NCBI RefSeq assembly: GCF_004011155.1
Contig: NZ_RJWG01000008.1
Coordinates: 1 to 64,000 of the forward strand
Direction of reading: 5' to 3'
Origin: Clostridium prolinivorans
Lineage (GTDB): Bacteria > Bacillota > Clostridia > Clostridiales > Clostridiaceae
DNA length: 64,000 nucleotides
In this document: one piece after another, positions 45,881-55,622 of the stretch
How the letters are laid out: every line of letters begins with the position of its first letter
How positions within the stretch are numbered: position 1 is the stretch's first letter
The notes under the pieces: generated by a model
The model's input: only the letters and a program-made list of their open reading frames with translations
Database searches by the model: none
What the model was told of the DNA's origin: nothing
Program-made: the position numbers and the translations under genes

Positions 45881-47476
45881 TTATTCATTGTTTTTACCGA
45901 TGTCAGATAAAACTAATCCTTTATTATGCTCTAATGCCCAGCTTATAGCCCAGTCACTTTGGAATATCAAAAGATTCCTATCTTTTAAGTCTTTAACTTT
46001 TTTTGTATCACTGGTTAAGTTTAGTTCATTTACATCAGTTTCTGTACTTTCAATCCATCTAATATATTTAAATGGAAGTCTATCCATTTTAATATCTACA
46101 CCATATTCATGTTTAAGTCTATATTCAAGTACTTCAAATTGAAGTACTCCAACAACACCAACTATTATTTCTTCAATTCCTATATTAAATTCTTTAAAAA
46201 TTTGTATAGCTCCTTCTTGAGCAATTTGTGTAATACCCTTTATAAACTGTTTTCTTTTCATAGTATCTACAGTTCTTACTTTTGCAAAATATTCTGGAGC
46301 AAATGTAGGAATACCTTCAAATTTAAATTTTTTAGTGCTTTCACATAATGTATCTCCTATGCTGAATATTCCTGGATCAAAAACTCCAATTATATCTCCA
46401 GCATAAGCCTCTTCAACAATCTCTCTATCTTGTGCTAAAAATTGCTGTGGTTGAGAAAGTTTTATTTTGTTCCCAGTTTGAACATGATAAACTTCCATAC
46501 CTTTTTTAAACTTTCCAGAACAAATTCTCATAAAAGCTATTCTATCTCTATGTGCTGGATTCATATTGGCTTGTATTTTAAATACAAAAGCAGAAAATTC
46601 TGGACTAAAAACATCTATCTCTCCAATATCTGATTGCCTTGGAAGTGGAGCTGTTGTAAGATCTAAAAAAGCTTTTAAAAAAGGTTCTACACCAAAATTT
46701 GTAAGAGCACTTCCGAAAAAAACTGGAGTAAGCTCTCCACGCCTTACCTTTTCTATATCAAATTTATCACCGGCTATGTCTAAAAGTTCTATATCTTCCA
46801 TAAGTTTTTTATGGAGACTTTCTCCAATTAAATCTTCAAATACTTTATCTTTAATATTACCTTCAATGGACTGAACTAAAGTTTGACCATGATTTCCACC
46901 ATTAAAAGCCTGTATAATATTTTTATTTCTATCATATACTCCTTTAAAATCGACTCCTGATCCAATTGGCCAATTCATAGGATAAGATTTTATGCCAAGT
47001 TCTTGTTCTATATCTTCTAAAAGCTCAAAGGGATCTTTAGTTTCTCTATCCATTTTATTTATAAAAGTAAATATTGGAATTCCTCTTATGCTACATACAT
47101 GAAAAAGCTTTCTAGTCTGTTCCTCAACCCCTTTGGCTCCATCTATTACCATAACTGCACTATCAGCAGCCATAAGTGTTCTATAAGTATCTTCACTAAA
47201 ATCCTGATGACCAGGAGTATCCAAAATATTTATGCAATAACCTTCATAATTAAATTGCATAACAGAAGATGTAACAGAAATTCCTCTTTGTTTTTCTATT
47301 TCCATCCAATCTGAAACTGCATGTTTAGAAGCTTTTCTTGCTTTTACTGAACCTGCAAGCCTTATCGCTCCTCCATATAAAAGAAGTTTTTCAGTTAAAG
47401 TAGTTTTACCTGCATCTGGGTGAGATATTATAGCAAAAGTTCTTCTTTTTTCTATCTCATTTATTAAATTTTCCAA
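45881..47476 (-). CDS. prfC: Peptide chain release factor 3
   Basis: 531 residues. GTPase motifs: G1 SHPDAGKTT (near 19), the RGISVTSSVMQF switch, G3 DTPGHQDF (near 84) and G4 NKMD (near 140). The C-terminal RF-3 domains follow (GVDFKGVYDR, PEYFAKVRTVD, QIAQEGAIQIF). RF3 recycles RF1 and RF2 from the ribosome after termination. A single-gene unit transcribed on the minus strand with a 276-bp spacer upstream. Confidence 0.97.
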   Translation of the reverse strand: MENLINEIEKRRTFAIISHPDAGKTTLTEKLLLYGGAIRLAGSVKARKASKHAVSDWMEIEKQRGISVTSSVMQFNYEGYCINILDTPGHQDFSEDTYRTLMAADSAVMVIDGAKGVEEQTRKLFHVCSIRGIPIFTFINKMDRETKDPFELLEDIEQELGIKSYPMNWPIGSGVDFKGVYDRNKNIIQAFNGGNHGQTLVQSIEGNIKDKVFEDLIGESLHKKLMEDIELLDIAGDKFDIEKVRRGELTPVFFGSALTNFGVEPFLKAFLDLTTAPLPRQSDIGEIDVFSPEFSAFVFKIQANMNPAHRDRIAFMRICSGKFKKGMEVYHVQTGNKIKLSQPQQFLAQDREIVEEAYAGDIIGVFDPGIFSIGDTLCESTKKFKFEGIPTFAPEYFAKVRTVDTMKRKQFIKGITQIAQEGAIQIFKEFNIGIEEIIVGVVGVLQFEVLEYRLKHEYGVDIKMDRLPFKYIRWIESTETDVNELNLTSDTKKVKDLKDRNLLIFQSDWAISWALEHNKGLVLSDIGKNNE

Positions 47477-47752
47477 AATTGTTTTCTCCTTTCAATAATT
47501 TATATCTATAAAAGCATTATTATCTACATTGGATTATACTTCTTTTTAATTTTAACATTTATATTAAATTTTTATATATAATTTAAAAACTCTATAGATT
47601 ATAACAATTTACATAAATTTTTTCAATTATTTTTTTAAAACGCATTTGATAACATTTACATACTATTTGCTACTATTCATTTTATTTTTTATTTTGTTAT
47701 AATAATATTATGATAAAAATCTTTCTGAAATATTTATTTAGGGGGGAATTCT

Positions 47753-48571
47753 ATGTATAAATTAATAGCAGTTGATATGGACGGTACACTTTTAAAGGAA
47801 GATAGGTCTATATCAAAAGAGACCTATAAAGCTATTCAAAATGCAAAAGCTAAAGGTGTAAAAGTTGTTTTAACTACTGGAAGACCTATGGATGGAATAA
47901 CATCATATCTTAATAAATTAAATTTAATAAGTGAAAATGATTATGCAATAGCATACAATGGTGCTCTTATACAAAATACTAAAACAAAAGAGGTTATAGC
48001 TAAAACCACTATGTCAATAGATGATATTAATTACTTATATAAATTAAGTCAAGATTTACAAGTTAATATACATGCATTAACTGATAAAATTTGCATAACA
48101 CCTAAATGGAATAAATACAGCCAATTAGAATCTGATATGAATGATATTCCATTAAATATTATAGATTTTAATAACATTGATAAAGATACAACTATAGTAA
48201 AAATAATGTTCATAGATGAACCTGAAATTCTTGAAAAAGCTATAAATAATCTTCCAAAAGAAGTATATGATAAATATACAGTACTTAGGAGTGCTCCTTA
48301 TTTCTTAGAATTTTTGGATAAAAATGTAAACAAAGGACAAGGAGTCAAAACTCTTTCTGAAATTTTAGGTATAAAACAAGAAGAAGTTATTTGTATAGGA
48401 GATGCAGGAAATGATCTTCATATGATACAATTTGCTGGATTAGGAGTAGCAATGGGCAATGCATTTCCAGAAGTAAAAGAAATAGCTGATTATATAACTT
48501 TAAGCAATGAAGATGATGGTGTAGCTCATGTTATAAATAAATTCATACTTAACGATGAAAAGGCAAGTTAA
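47753..48571 (+). CDS. Cof-type HAD superfamily phosphatase
   Basis: 272 residues. Motif I is VDMDGTL (near 8), motif II TTGRP (near 44), and motif III/IV the VICIGDAGNDLHMIQFAG block (near 210); the C2-type cap lies between (about 85-190). The typical end of the family, GVAMGNAFPEVKEIADYIT and EDDGVAHVI, is present. Cof-type enzymes hydrolyse sugar phosphates and flavin or pyridoxal phosphates; the substrate is not predictable. GGGGGG-rich ribosome binding site precedes the ATG. Confidence 0.93.
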   Translation: MYKLIAVDMDGTLLKEDRSISKETYKAIQNAKAKGVKVVLTTGRPMDGITSYLNKLNLISENDYAIAYNGALIQNTKTKEVIAKTTMSIDDINYLYKLSQDLQVNIHALTDKICITPKWNKYSQLESDMNDIPLNIIDFNNIDKDTTIVKIMFIDEPEILEKAINNLPKEVYDKYTVLRSAPYFLEFLDKNVNKGQGVKTLSEILGIKQEEVICIGDAGNDLHMIQFAGLGVAMGNAFPEVKEIADYITLSNEDDGVAHVINKFILNDEKAS

Positions 48572-48600
48572 TGAGAGTCATTTGACTCTCATATTTTTCT
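48571..48600 (+). terminator. Terminator after the HAD gene
   Basis: ATGAGAGTCA (48571-48580) and TGACTCTCAT (48583-48592) with a TT loop, followed by ATTTTTCTC. Confidence 0.8.
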
Positions 48601-48628
48601 CTCATATTTTTATAAATAATTATAAAAT

Positions 48629-48662
48629 AATACCAGAATTTTTAATTAAAAATTCTGGTATT
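48629..48662 (-). terminator. Terminator after tRNA-Glu
   Basis: A 34-bp perfect palindrome: AATACCAGAATTTTTAA followed by its reverse complement. It lies six bases after the CCA end of the tRNA on the minus strand. Confidence 0.85.
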
Positions 48663-48668
48663 AAAATT

Positions 48669-48743
48669 TGGTGACTCCTAGGGGAATCGAACCCCTGTTT
48701 TCACCGTGAGAGGGTGACGTCTTAACCGCTTGACCAAGGAGCC
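48669..48743 (-). tRNA. tRNA-Glu, anticodon CTC
   Basis: 75 nt including an encoded CCA. Acceptor GGCTCCT / AGGAGTC (one G-T pair), D arm GTC...GAC, anticodon stem TCACC / GGTGA with loop CTCTCAC (anticodon CTC), T arm AGGGG-TTCGATT-CCCCT. It reads GAG; a TTC species must exist elsewhere in such an AT-rich genome. Confidence 0.96.
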
Positions 48744-48815
48744 ATATAATAAGTAAACTGACAAATTATATTTTAACTCCATAATAGCATATTGTCAATG
48801 GAAATTAAAAATAAA

Positions 48816-48857
48816 ATGCAGCCTCATCAATAAATTATTTTAATTGAGAGGCTGCAT
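48816..48857 (-). terminator. Terminator after the SASP gene
   Basis: ATGCAGCCTC (48816-48825) pairs with GAGGCTGCAT (48848-48857); T-rich on the minus-strand side. Confidence 0.85.
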
Positions 48858-48910
48858 ATTTTTATATTTAATAAATTTAATTAGTTTTTAAAATTTATAA
48901 TTAGAAGTAA

Positions 48911-49102
48911 TTATAAATTTTTTTCATAAGCTTCAATCATTTTTTTAACCATTTGGCCACCTACTGACCCTACTTCTCTAGAAGTTAAATCTCCATTATA
49001 ACCTTCTTTAAGATTAACTCCTACTTCTCTTGCTGCTTCCATTTTAAATCTATCTAAACCTGCTTTTGCTTGTGGTACTAAAACTTTATTGCTTCTAGCC
49101 AT
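48911..49102 (-). CDS. Small acid-soluble spore protein, alpha/beta type
   Basis: 63 residues. The family signatures are LDRFKMEAAREVGV (with the GPR protease-type KMEAAREVG site) and DLTSREVGSVGGQMVKKMIEAYE. It coats DNA in the forespore and is degraded at germination. AGGAGG eight bases before ATG. A clean sigma-F/sigma-G promoter could not be identified upstream. It proves the organism forms endospores. Confidence 0.96.
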   Translation of the reverse strand: MARSNKVLVPQAKAGLDRFKMEAAREVGVNLKEGYNGDLTSREVGSVGGQMVKKMIEAYEKNL

Positions 49103-49256
49103 GATAAAATCCTCCTTTTAAATTAAATTTTAAATTTATATTGGTGTTGCTTTGTACTATTAATTTGCTCAAATTTTAGATTAATATCCTATAAAAATAA
49201 ATACAATTTAGCCTAATTTATCCATAGTAAAAAATAAAATAAAGATAATTTAATTT

Positions 49257-49288
49257 AAAAAACGGATGGTTAAGCACCATCCGTTTTT
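49257..49288 (-). terminator. Terminator after deoC
   Basis: AAAACGGATGGT and ACCATCCGTTTT form a stem with a 5-nt loop about 105 bp past the deoC stop; a T-run follows on the minus strand. It probably ends the nucleoside operon. Confidence 0.85.
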
Positions 49289-49394
49289 ATATTTAAAATA
49301 ATAAAATATTTAAAATTTTTATAAAACTAAGTAAAAATATAGAAAACTCTATATGCTGTTTATATAATAATTTTAATTTATATAAAAATCAAAA

Positions 49395-50045
49395 TTATCT
49401 GCTTTGGTTAACAATAGCAATACTATTACTACATCCAATCCTGCTTGCTCCTGCATTTATCATGTCCATAGCAGTTTTATAATCTCTAATTCCGCCTGAA
49501 GCTTTTACTCCTAAATCTTCACCTACAACTTTTCTCATTAACGCAATATCTTCTACAGTAGCTCCACCTGTTGAAAACCCTGTTGAAGTTTTAACGAAAT
49601 CAGCTTTAGCTTCTTTAGCTATTTCACAAGCTTTTATTTTTTCTTCTTCTGTTAATAAACAAGTTTCTATAATAACCTTTACTATAGCCTTTCCTTTTGC
49701 TGCATTAACTACTTCTTCTATATCTTCTTTTACTAAAGTATAATTTTTATCTTTTAATGCTCCAATATTTATAACCATATCTATTTCATTTGCACCATTT
49801 TTTATAGCATCAATTGTTTCAAATGCTTTAGCTTCTTTACTCATTGCACCTAATGGGAATCCAACTACTGTACAAGTCTTTACACCACTTCCAAAAAGTT
49901 CAGTACTTACTAATTTAGTATAACATCCATTTACACAAACAGATGCAAAATTATATTCTAAAGCTTCTTTGCAAAGTTTCTTTACATCTTCTGCTGTCGC
50001 TTCAGGTTTTAGTAAAGTATGATCTATATACTTAGCTATATCCAT
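49395..50045 (-). CDS. deoC: Deoxyribose-phosphate aldolase
   Basis: 216 residues. [10 protein letters not shown] at the start, [20 protein letters not shown] with the Schiff-base region [14 protein letters not shown] (catalytic Lys) and the phosphate-binding KASGGIRDY are all present. It cleaves deoxyribose 5-phosphate to acetaldehyde and glyceraldehyde 3-phosphate. It lies 98 bp after the last permease gene and ends the nucleoside cluster. Confidence 0.97.
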   Translation of the reverse strand: MDIAKYIDHTLLKPEATAEDVKKLCKEALEYNFASVCVNGCYTKLVSTELFGSGVKTCTVVGFPLGAMSKEAKAFETIDAIKNGANEIDMVINIGALKDKNYTLVKEDIEEVVNAAKGKAIVKVIIETCLLTEEEKIKACEIAKEAKADFVKTSTGFSTGGATVEDIALMRKVVGEDLGVKASGGIRDYKTAMDMINAGASRIGCSNSIAIVNQSR

Positions 50046-50143
50046 ATTAATCTCTCCTTAAATTTAACTTTATTTTAAATTTTATTAAGTCTGTTCTAAT
50101 ATATATGCTTGTATATTATATATATTTTAACTTTTATATATAA

Positions 50144-51064
50144 TTAACGTGATCCCTTTTCATAAGGTACTCCATCTGCCTTAGGTGCTACTGATCTTCC
50201 AACAAAAAGAATTAATACTATAATTGTTAAAATATATGGAAGCATTGCAAGAATTTCTGAAGGTATAGCAAAACGTCCTCCACCCAATATAACAGTTAAA
50301 GCTTGTGAAAATCCAAATAGTAAGCAGGCTCCATAAGCTCCATGAGGCGTCCATTTACCAAATATAACTGCAGCTAAAGCTATAAATCCTTGCCCACTAA
50401 TAGCTGTTTGACTAAATTGAGGAATAATAGCTAGTGTCATTGCTGCACCACCAAAACCTGCTAAAATTCCTGAAATTATAACACATACATATCTAACCTT
50501 AGTTACACTAATTCCCATAGTATCTGCTGCTGCTGGGTTTTCTCCAACTGAACGGATATGAAGTCCCCATTTCGTCCTATAAAGTATAAACCATAAAAGT
50601 ACTGTTAAAATTAAAGCTATAAGAACTGTACTATCTACATTTAAACTTTTAAGTATATTATTCGATACATTTTCTCCGAATATTTTAGGTAATTTTTTTG
50701 GTACTGGTGGTGTCATAGTTGCTCCAGCAAAAAATAATCTACATAAAAATAATGCAAACCCTGGTCCGATCAAATTTATTGCAATACCAGAAATTGTTTG
50801 GTCTGCTTTAAAACTAACAGCTGCTACTGCATGCATTAAAGCAATTAATCCTCCTGAAATACCTGCTAAAAAAAATCCAAGCCAAGGGTTCCCTGAATAA
50901 TATCCAACTGCTGCACCTGTAAAAGCACCCATTACCATCATGCCTTCAATGCCGATATTTACAACTCCAGCACGTTCAGAAAGTACACCTCCAAGTGCTC
51001 CAAAAATTAATGGTGCTGAATACATTAAGGTAATTCCTATTAATAGTAGAATGCTATTTAACAT
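50144..51064 (-). CDS. Nucleoside ABC transporter permease, second subunit (NupQ-like)
   Basis: 306 residues, eight to ten helices. The family blocks PLIFGALGGVLSERAGVVNIGIEGMMVMGA and SVGENPAAADTMGISV are diagnostic for BmpA-linked nucleoside importers (read in parts). It pairs with the preceding permease, overlapping it by 11 bp, and with the NupO-like ATPase. Substrate inferred from the surrounding nucleoside-catabolic genes. Confidence 0.93.
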   Translation of the reverse strand: MLNSILLLIGITLMYSAPLIFGALGGVLSERAGVVNIGIEGMMVMGAFTGAAVGYYSGNPWLGFFLAGISGGLIALMHAVAAVSFKADQTISGIAINLIGPGFALFLCRLFFAGATMTPPVPKKLPKIFGENVSNNILKSLNVDSTVLIALILTVLLWFILYRTKWGLHIRSVGENPAAADTMGISVTKVRYVCVIISGILAGFGGAAMTLAIIPQFSQTAISGQGFIALAAVIFGKWTPHGAYGACLLFGFSQALTVILGGGRFAIPSEILAMLPYILTIIVLILFVGRSVAPKADGVPYEKGSR

Positions 51065-52181
51065 TTATCTCACCTCTTTTTAAAAGTTTATCGGCTAAAA
51101 CAGGCACGATTTTTGTTAAAGCTACAAAGAATACAATAGTACCCATCATAATATTAATTATTTCAGATGGAGCTCCTATAGCAGATTGTATAGCTTGACC
51201 TCCATAAATTAATCCTCCAAAAAGTAATCCTGAAAAGATACATCCTATAGGCGAACTACCTGCAATTAATGCAACTGACATACCATTAAACCCATTATTT
51301 TCAAAAGCTGCCATAGTTGATATTTTATGTGGTGCAACTCCAGTAATAGATAAAGCTCCTGCTAATCCTGAAAGTGCTCCAGCAATAAGCATTGCCTGAA
51401 TTATATTCTTGTTAACATTTATACCTGCAAATTCTGCTGCATATTTATTTGATCCAACTGCACGAAGCTCATAACCTTTAGAAGATTTATATAATAATAG
51501 CCATATTACAATAGCTGCTATTATTGCAACTATAATTCCAATATTCATATCAGTTTTTAACAACATATCAGAAAGCCATTTATGCTTTGATAACGTTTCT
51601 ATTCCTGCGTCTGAATTTTTCCAATTTTCAAGAATTGTCGTAAATCCAGATTTATTTATCATATAAGTTGCAGTTGAACTTGGTTGGTGAAATTCTTTAA
51701 GTCCTACAACAAAATTTGATAAATAAAGAGCAATCCAGTTTAGCATTATGCTTGTTATAACTTCATGTATTCCAAACTTAGCTTTTAATAATCCTACAAT
51801 TCCTCCATATAAAGCTCCTGCTATTACACCTGCAAGAATTATTATAGGAATTTGTAAAACTGGTGGTAAATCTAATTTTATACCAACTATTGTAGTTACA
51901 ATTGTTCCTACAATATATTGCCCTTCAGCACCAATATTGAACAATCCAGTTTTAAAAGCAAAAGCAACACTTAACCCTGTTAATATAATTGGTGTGGATT
52001 TAATAATAGTATTTGATATATATTTAGGCTTTGAAAAAATTCCTTTAAAAAGTGCACTAAAGGCTTCAAAAGGATTATAACCTGCAGCACTAAGTACTAT
52101 AGCAGCTACTATAAATCCAAAAAAGATTGCAATAAATGTTGAAGTAATCGGCTTTTTAAGTATATTAACTACTTTTTTCAT
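51054..52181 (-). CDS. Nucleoside ABC transporter permease, first subunit (NupP-like)
   Basis: 375 residues, about ten helices. Typical segments are TPIILTGLSVAFAFKTGLFNIGAEGQ and RAVGSNKYAAEFAGINV. It starts 17 bp inside the ATPase gene, after GGAGGTAAACTAA, which suggests translational coupling. It forms the membrane channel with the NupQ-like subunit. Confidence 0.93.
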   Translation of the reverse strand: MKKVVNILKKPITSTFIAIFFGFIVAAIVLSAAGYNPFEAFSALFKGIFSKPKYISNTIIKSTPIILTGLSVAFAFKTGLFNIGAEGQYIVGTIVTTIVGIKLDLPPVLQIPIIILAGVIAGALYGGIVGLLKAKFGIHEVITSIMLNWIALYLSNFVVGLKEFHQPSSTATYMINKSGFTTILENWKNSDAGIETLSKHKWLSDMLLKTDMNIGIIVAIIAAIVIWLLLYKSSKGYELRAVGSNKYAAEFAGINVNKNIIQAMLIAGALSGLAGALSITGVAPHKISTMAAFENNGFNGMSVALIAGSSPIGCIFSGLLFGGLIYGGQAIQSAIGAPSEIINIMMGTIVFFVALTKIVPVLADKLLKRGEINVK

Positions 52182-53706
52182 TTAGTTTACCTCCTGCCAT
52201 TAGTAACCCAATCGTATTTTCATCTACTTCTCCTTGTTTAAATGTTTCCACAATAGTTCCATCGTAAATAACAGCTATTGTATCCGATACATTCATGACT
52301 TCATCAAGCTCTAAAGAAATTAAAAGAACTGCCTTTCCTTTATCCCTTTCATTTATTAAAGTCTTATGCACATATTCAATTGCTCCTACATCCATACCAC
52401 GAGTTGGTTGTACTGCAATTAATAAATCAGGGTTATTAGCTACTTCTCTTGCTATTATAAGCTTTTGCTGATTTCCTCCTGATAAACCTCTAACTGGCAT
52501 CAATTCACAGTTTTCAGGTCTAACATCATAATCTTTTATAAGCTTTTTTGTATGCTCAACAATTTTTTCTTTATCTAAAAATCCTTTTTTACAAAATGGT
52601 TCTTTATTGTATTTTTCAATTATTGCATTTTCAGAAACAGTAAAATCTAATACTAATCCACGTTTTTGTCTATCTTCATGAATTGTTGAAATTTTATGTT
52701 TAATTACATTTTGTGGAGTTGTATTTTGTATTTCTTCCCCATTTATTTTAATAGTACCACTTTCAACTTTTGTAAGACATGTTATAGCTTCTACTAATTC
52801 TTTTTGTCCATTGCCATCAATACCAGCGATACCAACAATTTCTCCCCTATGAACTTTAAGTGATAAATTTTTAACAGCATCTAACTTTCTTTCATTTTTT
52901 ACAGTTAAGTTATTTATTTCAAATACAACTTCTTTAGGTTTTGCAGGTGTTTTATTAACAACTAAGTTAACCTCATGCCCTACCATCATAGTTGCAAGTT
53001 CTTCTTTACTAACCTCATTAACCTTAACTGTATCTACATACTTTCCTCTACGTATAATTGTACAAACATCAGATGATTCCTTTATTTCTTTTAATTTATG
53101 TGTAATTATAATAATTGTCTTTCCATCTTCTATAAGATTATGCATAATTTTAATTAGCTCTCGTATTTCCTGTGGAGTTAACACTGCTGTAGGCTCATCA
53201 AGTATTAATAAATCTGCTCCACGATACAATGCTTTTAATATTTCAACACGTTGCTGCATACCAACAGAAATGTTTTCAATCTTTGCATCAGGATCTACTT
53301 CAAGCCCATATTTCTTAACAATATTCAATATTTCATTACGTGCCTTTTTCATATTTGTTACGCCAAATTTATTAGTAATTTCGCTTCCTAGAACAATATT
53401 TTCTGTAACAGTAAAATTATCAACTAACATAAAATGCTGATGAACCATTCCAATACCATTTTTAATTGCTATTCCAGGATTTTTAATATTTACTTTCTTA
53501 CCATTAAGATATATTTCCCCTTTATCAGCTTTATATAATCCATAAAGAACATTCATAAGTGTACTTTTCCCCGCCCCATTTTCTCCCAATAATGCATGAA
53601 TAGTTCCCTTTTTGACATCTAAATTGATATCATCTAATGCACAAAATGTACCAAACATCTTTGTAATCCCACGCATTTGAACTGCATATTGTTCACTGAT
53701 TTCCAT
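52165..53706 (-). CDS. Nucleoside ABC transporter ATP-binding protein (NupO-like)
   Basis: About 513 residues from ATG 53706, seven bases after AGGAGG; a longer in-frame start at 53742 precedes that site. Two ABC cassettes: the first is complete (GENGAGKSTLMN, signature ISVGMQQRVEI, Walker B LLILDEPTAVL), the second has GIDGNGQKELVE in place of a canonical Walker A, and LSGGNQQKLIIAREV, as usual for this sugar/nucleoside type. It energises the two permeases. Confidence 0.96.
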   Translation of the reverse strand: MEISEQYAVQMRGITKMFGTFCALDDINLDVKKGTIHALLGENGAGKSTLMNVLYGLYKADKGEIYLNGKKVNIKNPGIAIKNGIGMVHQHFMLVDNFTVTENIVLGSEITNKFGVTNMKKARNEILNIVKKYGLEVDPDAKIENISVGMQQRVEILKALYRGADLLILDEPTAVLTPQEIRELIKIMHNLIEDGKTIIIITHKLKEIKESSDVCTIIRRGKYVDTVKVNEVSKEELATMMVGHEVNLVVNKTPAKPKEVVFEINNLTVKNERKLDAVKNLSLKVHRGEIVGIAGIDGNGQKELVEAITCLTKVESGTIKINGEEIQNTTPQNVIKHKISTIHEDRQKRGLVLDFTVSENAIIEKYNKEPFCKKGFLDKEKIVEHTKKLIKDYDVRPENCELMPVRGLSGGNQQKLIIAREVANNPDLLIAVQPTRGMDVGAIEYVHKTLINERDKGKAVLLISLELDEVMNVSDTIAVIYDGTIVETFKQGEVDENTIGLLMAGGKLNEKSS

Positions 53707-53730
53707 CCTAATTCCTCCTTTCGTCATATG

Positions 53731-53766
53731 CTTTGCCAGCAATACATTTTTATACTGCTGGCAAAG
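53731..53766 (-). other. 11-bp hairpin between the lipoprotein and ATPase genes
   Basis: CTTTGCCAGCA (53731-53741) and TGCTGGCAAAG (53756-53766) are perfectly complementary. No T-run follows on the minus strand. Such hairpins commonly stabilise the binding-protein mRNA, giving it in excess over the membrane parts. Confidence 0.75.
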
Positions 53767-53822
53767 ATCTGACTTTAAATATAAGTTACTAAATTTTTAG
53801 GCTCATAAGTTTAAGTTGAATT

Positions 53823-54872
53823 TTATAATTTATTTTTAAATTCGTTATAAGTTTTTTCATCAAATGGAACAACTATTGAACCGTCTTTAATTTTTTCTTC
53901 TAATTTTATTGTTGCTTCATAAACTTCTGGTTTTACATTTTTATTTTCCTTAGGAATACCAACAGCACCTTCTTTTAATCCATAAGTATAAGTTTTTCCG
54001 CCAATTTTGTTACCATTCATAGCTTCTTCAGAAACTTTTGCAACTGCTACATTTACTAACTTTAATGCAGAAGTTAAGACATTATCAGGAGCTAAATAGG
54101 ACTGATCACGGTCAACACCTATTGCAAACTTACCAGCTTCTTTAGCTGCATCAATTACTCCTACTCCTGTACCGCCAGCTGCATGGAAAACAATGTCACA
54201 TCCAGCAGAGAACATTTTATTTGCTATAGCTTTACCTTTTGAAGCATCTGAAAAGCTTTCAGCATATTGAACATCTACATTAATAGGCTTTCCTAATTCT
54301 TTTGATGCATAAAGTACACCAGCTTGATATCCATATTGGAATTGATCTATTACAGGGCTTTTTATACCTCCTACAAATCCTACTCTACCTGTCTTTGTAG
54401 TTTTTCCTGCTATATATCCAACAAGGAATGAAGGTTCTTCTGCTCTAAATGTAACTCCTGTAACATTTTCTGGTGTATTATCTCCATAGGAATTATCTAC
54501 AATAGCATAATTTACATCCTTATTTATTTTTGCAGCATTTAATATTGCATCTGCCATAGCAAATCCAATACCCCAAATTAAGTTATTTCCTGAATCAACA
54601 AGTTTGTCCAAGTTGGTACTGTAATCTGTTTCTTGCTTTGATTCTAGATAACTTACTTTTGCTCCAGTTTTTCTTGAAAATTCTTGTAAGCCTTCCCAAG
54701 AAGATTGATTGAAAGATTGGTCGCTAACACCGCCAGTATCTGTTACCATTGCAACACTAAAATTTTTAGTTTCCTTTTTTTCTTCATTTGTCTTAGGCTG
54801 GCTGCTTCCACATCCTGCTAATGTACCCATAATAACTGTAGCTGACATTACTAATGCAATAATTTTTTTCAT
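53823..54872 (-). CDS. BMP family nucleoside-binding lipoprotein
   Basis: 349 residues. Lipoprotein signal MKKIIALVMSATVIMGTLAGC with lipobox LAGC. The mature part has the BmpA/Med pattern: VTDTGGVSDQSFNQSSWEGL (near 45), FVGGIKSPVIDQFQYGYQAG (near 160) and IFHAAGGTGVGV-like (here DIVFHAAGGTGVGVID), then GVDRDQSYLAPD. It is anchored outside the membrane and hands nucleosides to the permeases. First transporter gene after deoD. Confidence 0.96.
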   Translation of the reverse strand: MKKIIALVMSATVIMGTLAGCGSSQPKTNEEKKETKNFSVAMVTDTGGVSDQSFNQSSWEGLQEFSRKTGAKVSYLESKQETDYSTNLDKLVDSGNNLIWGIGFAMADAILNAAKINKDVNYAIVDNSYGDNTPENVTGVTFRAEEPSFLVGYIAGKTTKTGRVGFVGGIKSPVIDQFQYGYQAGVLYASKELGKPINVDVQYAESFSDASKGKAIANKMFSAGCDIVFHAAGGTGVGVIDAAKEAGKFAIGVDRDQSYLAPDNVLTSALKLVNVAVAKVSEEAMNGNKIGGKTYTYGLKEGAVGIPKENKNVKPEVYEATIKLEEKIKDGSIVVPFDEKTYNEFKNKL

Positions 54873-54899
54873 AAGTTTTTCCTCCTTAAAATTAATATA

Positions 54900-55610
54900 T
54901 TATTTTGCTATTTCAAGTGCAATTTCCATCATGTCAGTAAAACTAAGCTGTCTTTCTTCTGCTGAAAGCGACTCTCCAGTCAGCAGACTGTCTGAAATTG
55001 TAAGTAGACATAGTGCATTTTTTCTAGCTTGAGCAGCATTCATATAAAGTGCCGCTGCTTCCATTTCTACTGCTAAAATACCCATACTTCTCCACTTTTC
55101 TGTTGCAGTTTTATCGGCACAGTAAAAAGTATCAGAAGATAAAATATTCCCTACAACGGTATTTATATTTTTTTCTTTAGCTGCTTTAACTGCAGCACTT
55201 ACTAACTCATAACTTGCAATTGGTGCAAATGTTCCTGGAAGACAGTACTGTGCTGCATAATTTGAATTAGTAGATGCTCCTAATGCTATTACTACATCTC
55301 TTACCTTAACATTTTCATTCATACTTCCTGCAGTTCCAATACGTATTATATTATCTACATTGTAAAAATTAAATAGTTCATAAGAATAAATCCCTATAGA
55401 TGGCATTCCCATACCTCCGCCCATAACAGAGACACGTTTACCTTTATAAGTTCCTGTATATCCAAACATATTTCTAATTGAGTTAAACTGAAAAACATCT
55501 TCTAAAAAATTATCTGCAATAAATTTTGCTCTTAATGGATCTCCAGGCATTAATACTGTTTTTGCAATCTCTCCTAATTTTGCTCCAATATGCGGTGTTG
55601 GTGTTTGCAT
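54900..55610 (-). CDS. deoD: Purine nucleoside phosphorylase, DeoD type
   Basis: 236 residues, normal for the hexameric type. TPHIGAKLGEIAKTVLMPGDPLRAKF at the start, VMGGGMGMPSIGIYSYELF and RIGTAGSM in the middle, and AVEMEAAALY with the catalytic SDSLLTGE (Asp near 203) are present (read in parts). It splits purine (deoxy)nucleosides to base and (deoxy)ribose 1-phosphate for DeoB. It lies 12 bp after the YitT-like gene. Confidence 0.97.
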   Translation of the reverse strand: MQTPTPHIGAKLGEIAKTVLMPGDPLRAKFIADNFLEDVFQFNSIRNMFGYTGTYKGKRVSVMGGGMGMPSIGIYSYELFNFYNVDNIIRIGTAGSMNENVKVRDVVIALGASTNSNYAAQYCLPGTFAPIASYELVSAAVKAAKEKNINTVVGNILSSDTFYCADKTATEKWRSMGILAVEMEAAALYMNAAQARKNALCLLTISDSLLTGESLSAEERQLSFTDMMEIALEIAK

Positions 55611-55622
55611 AACAATTCCTCC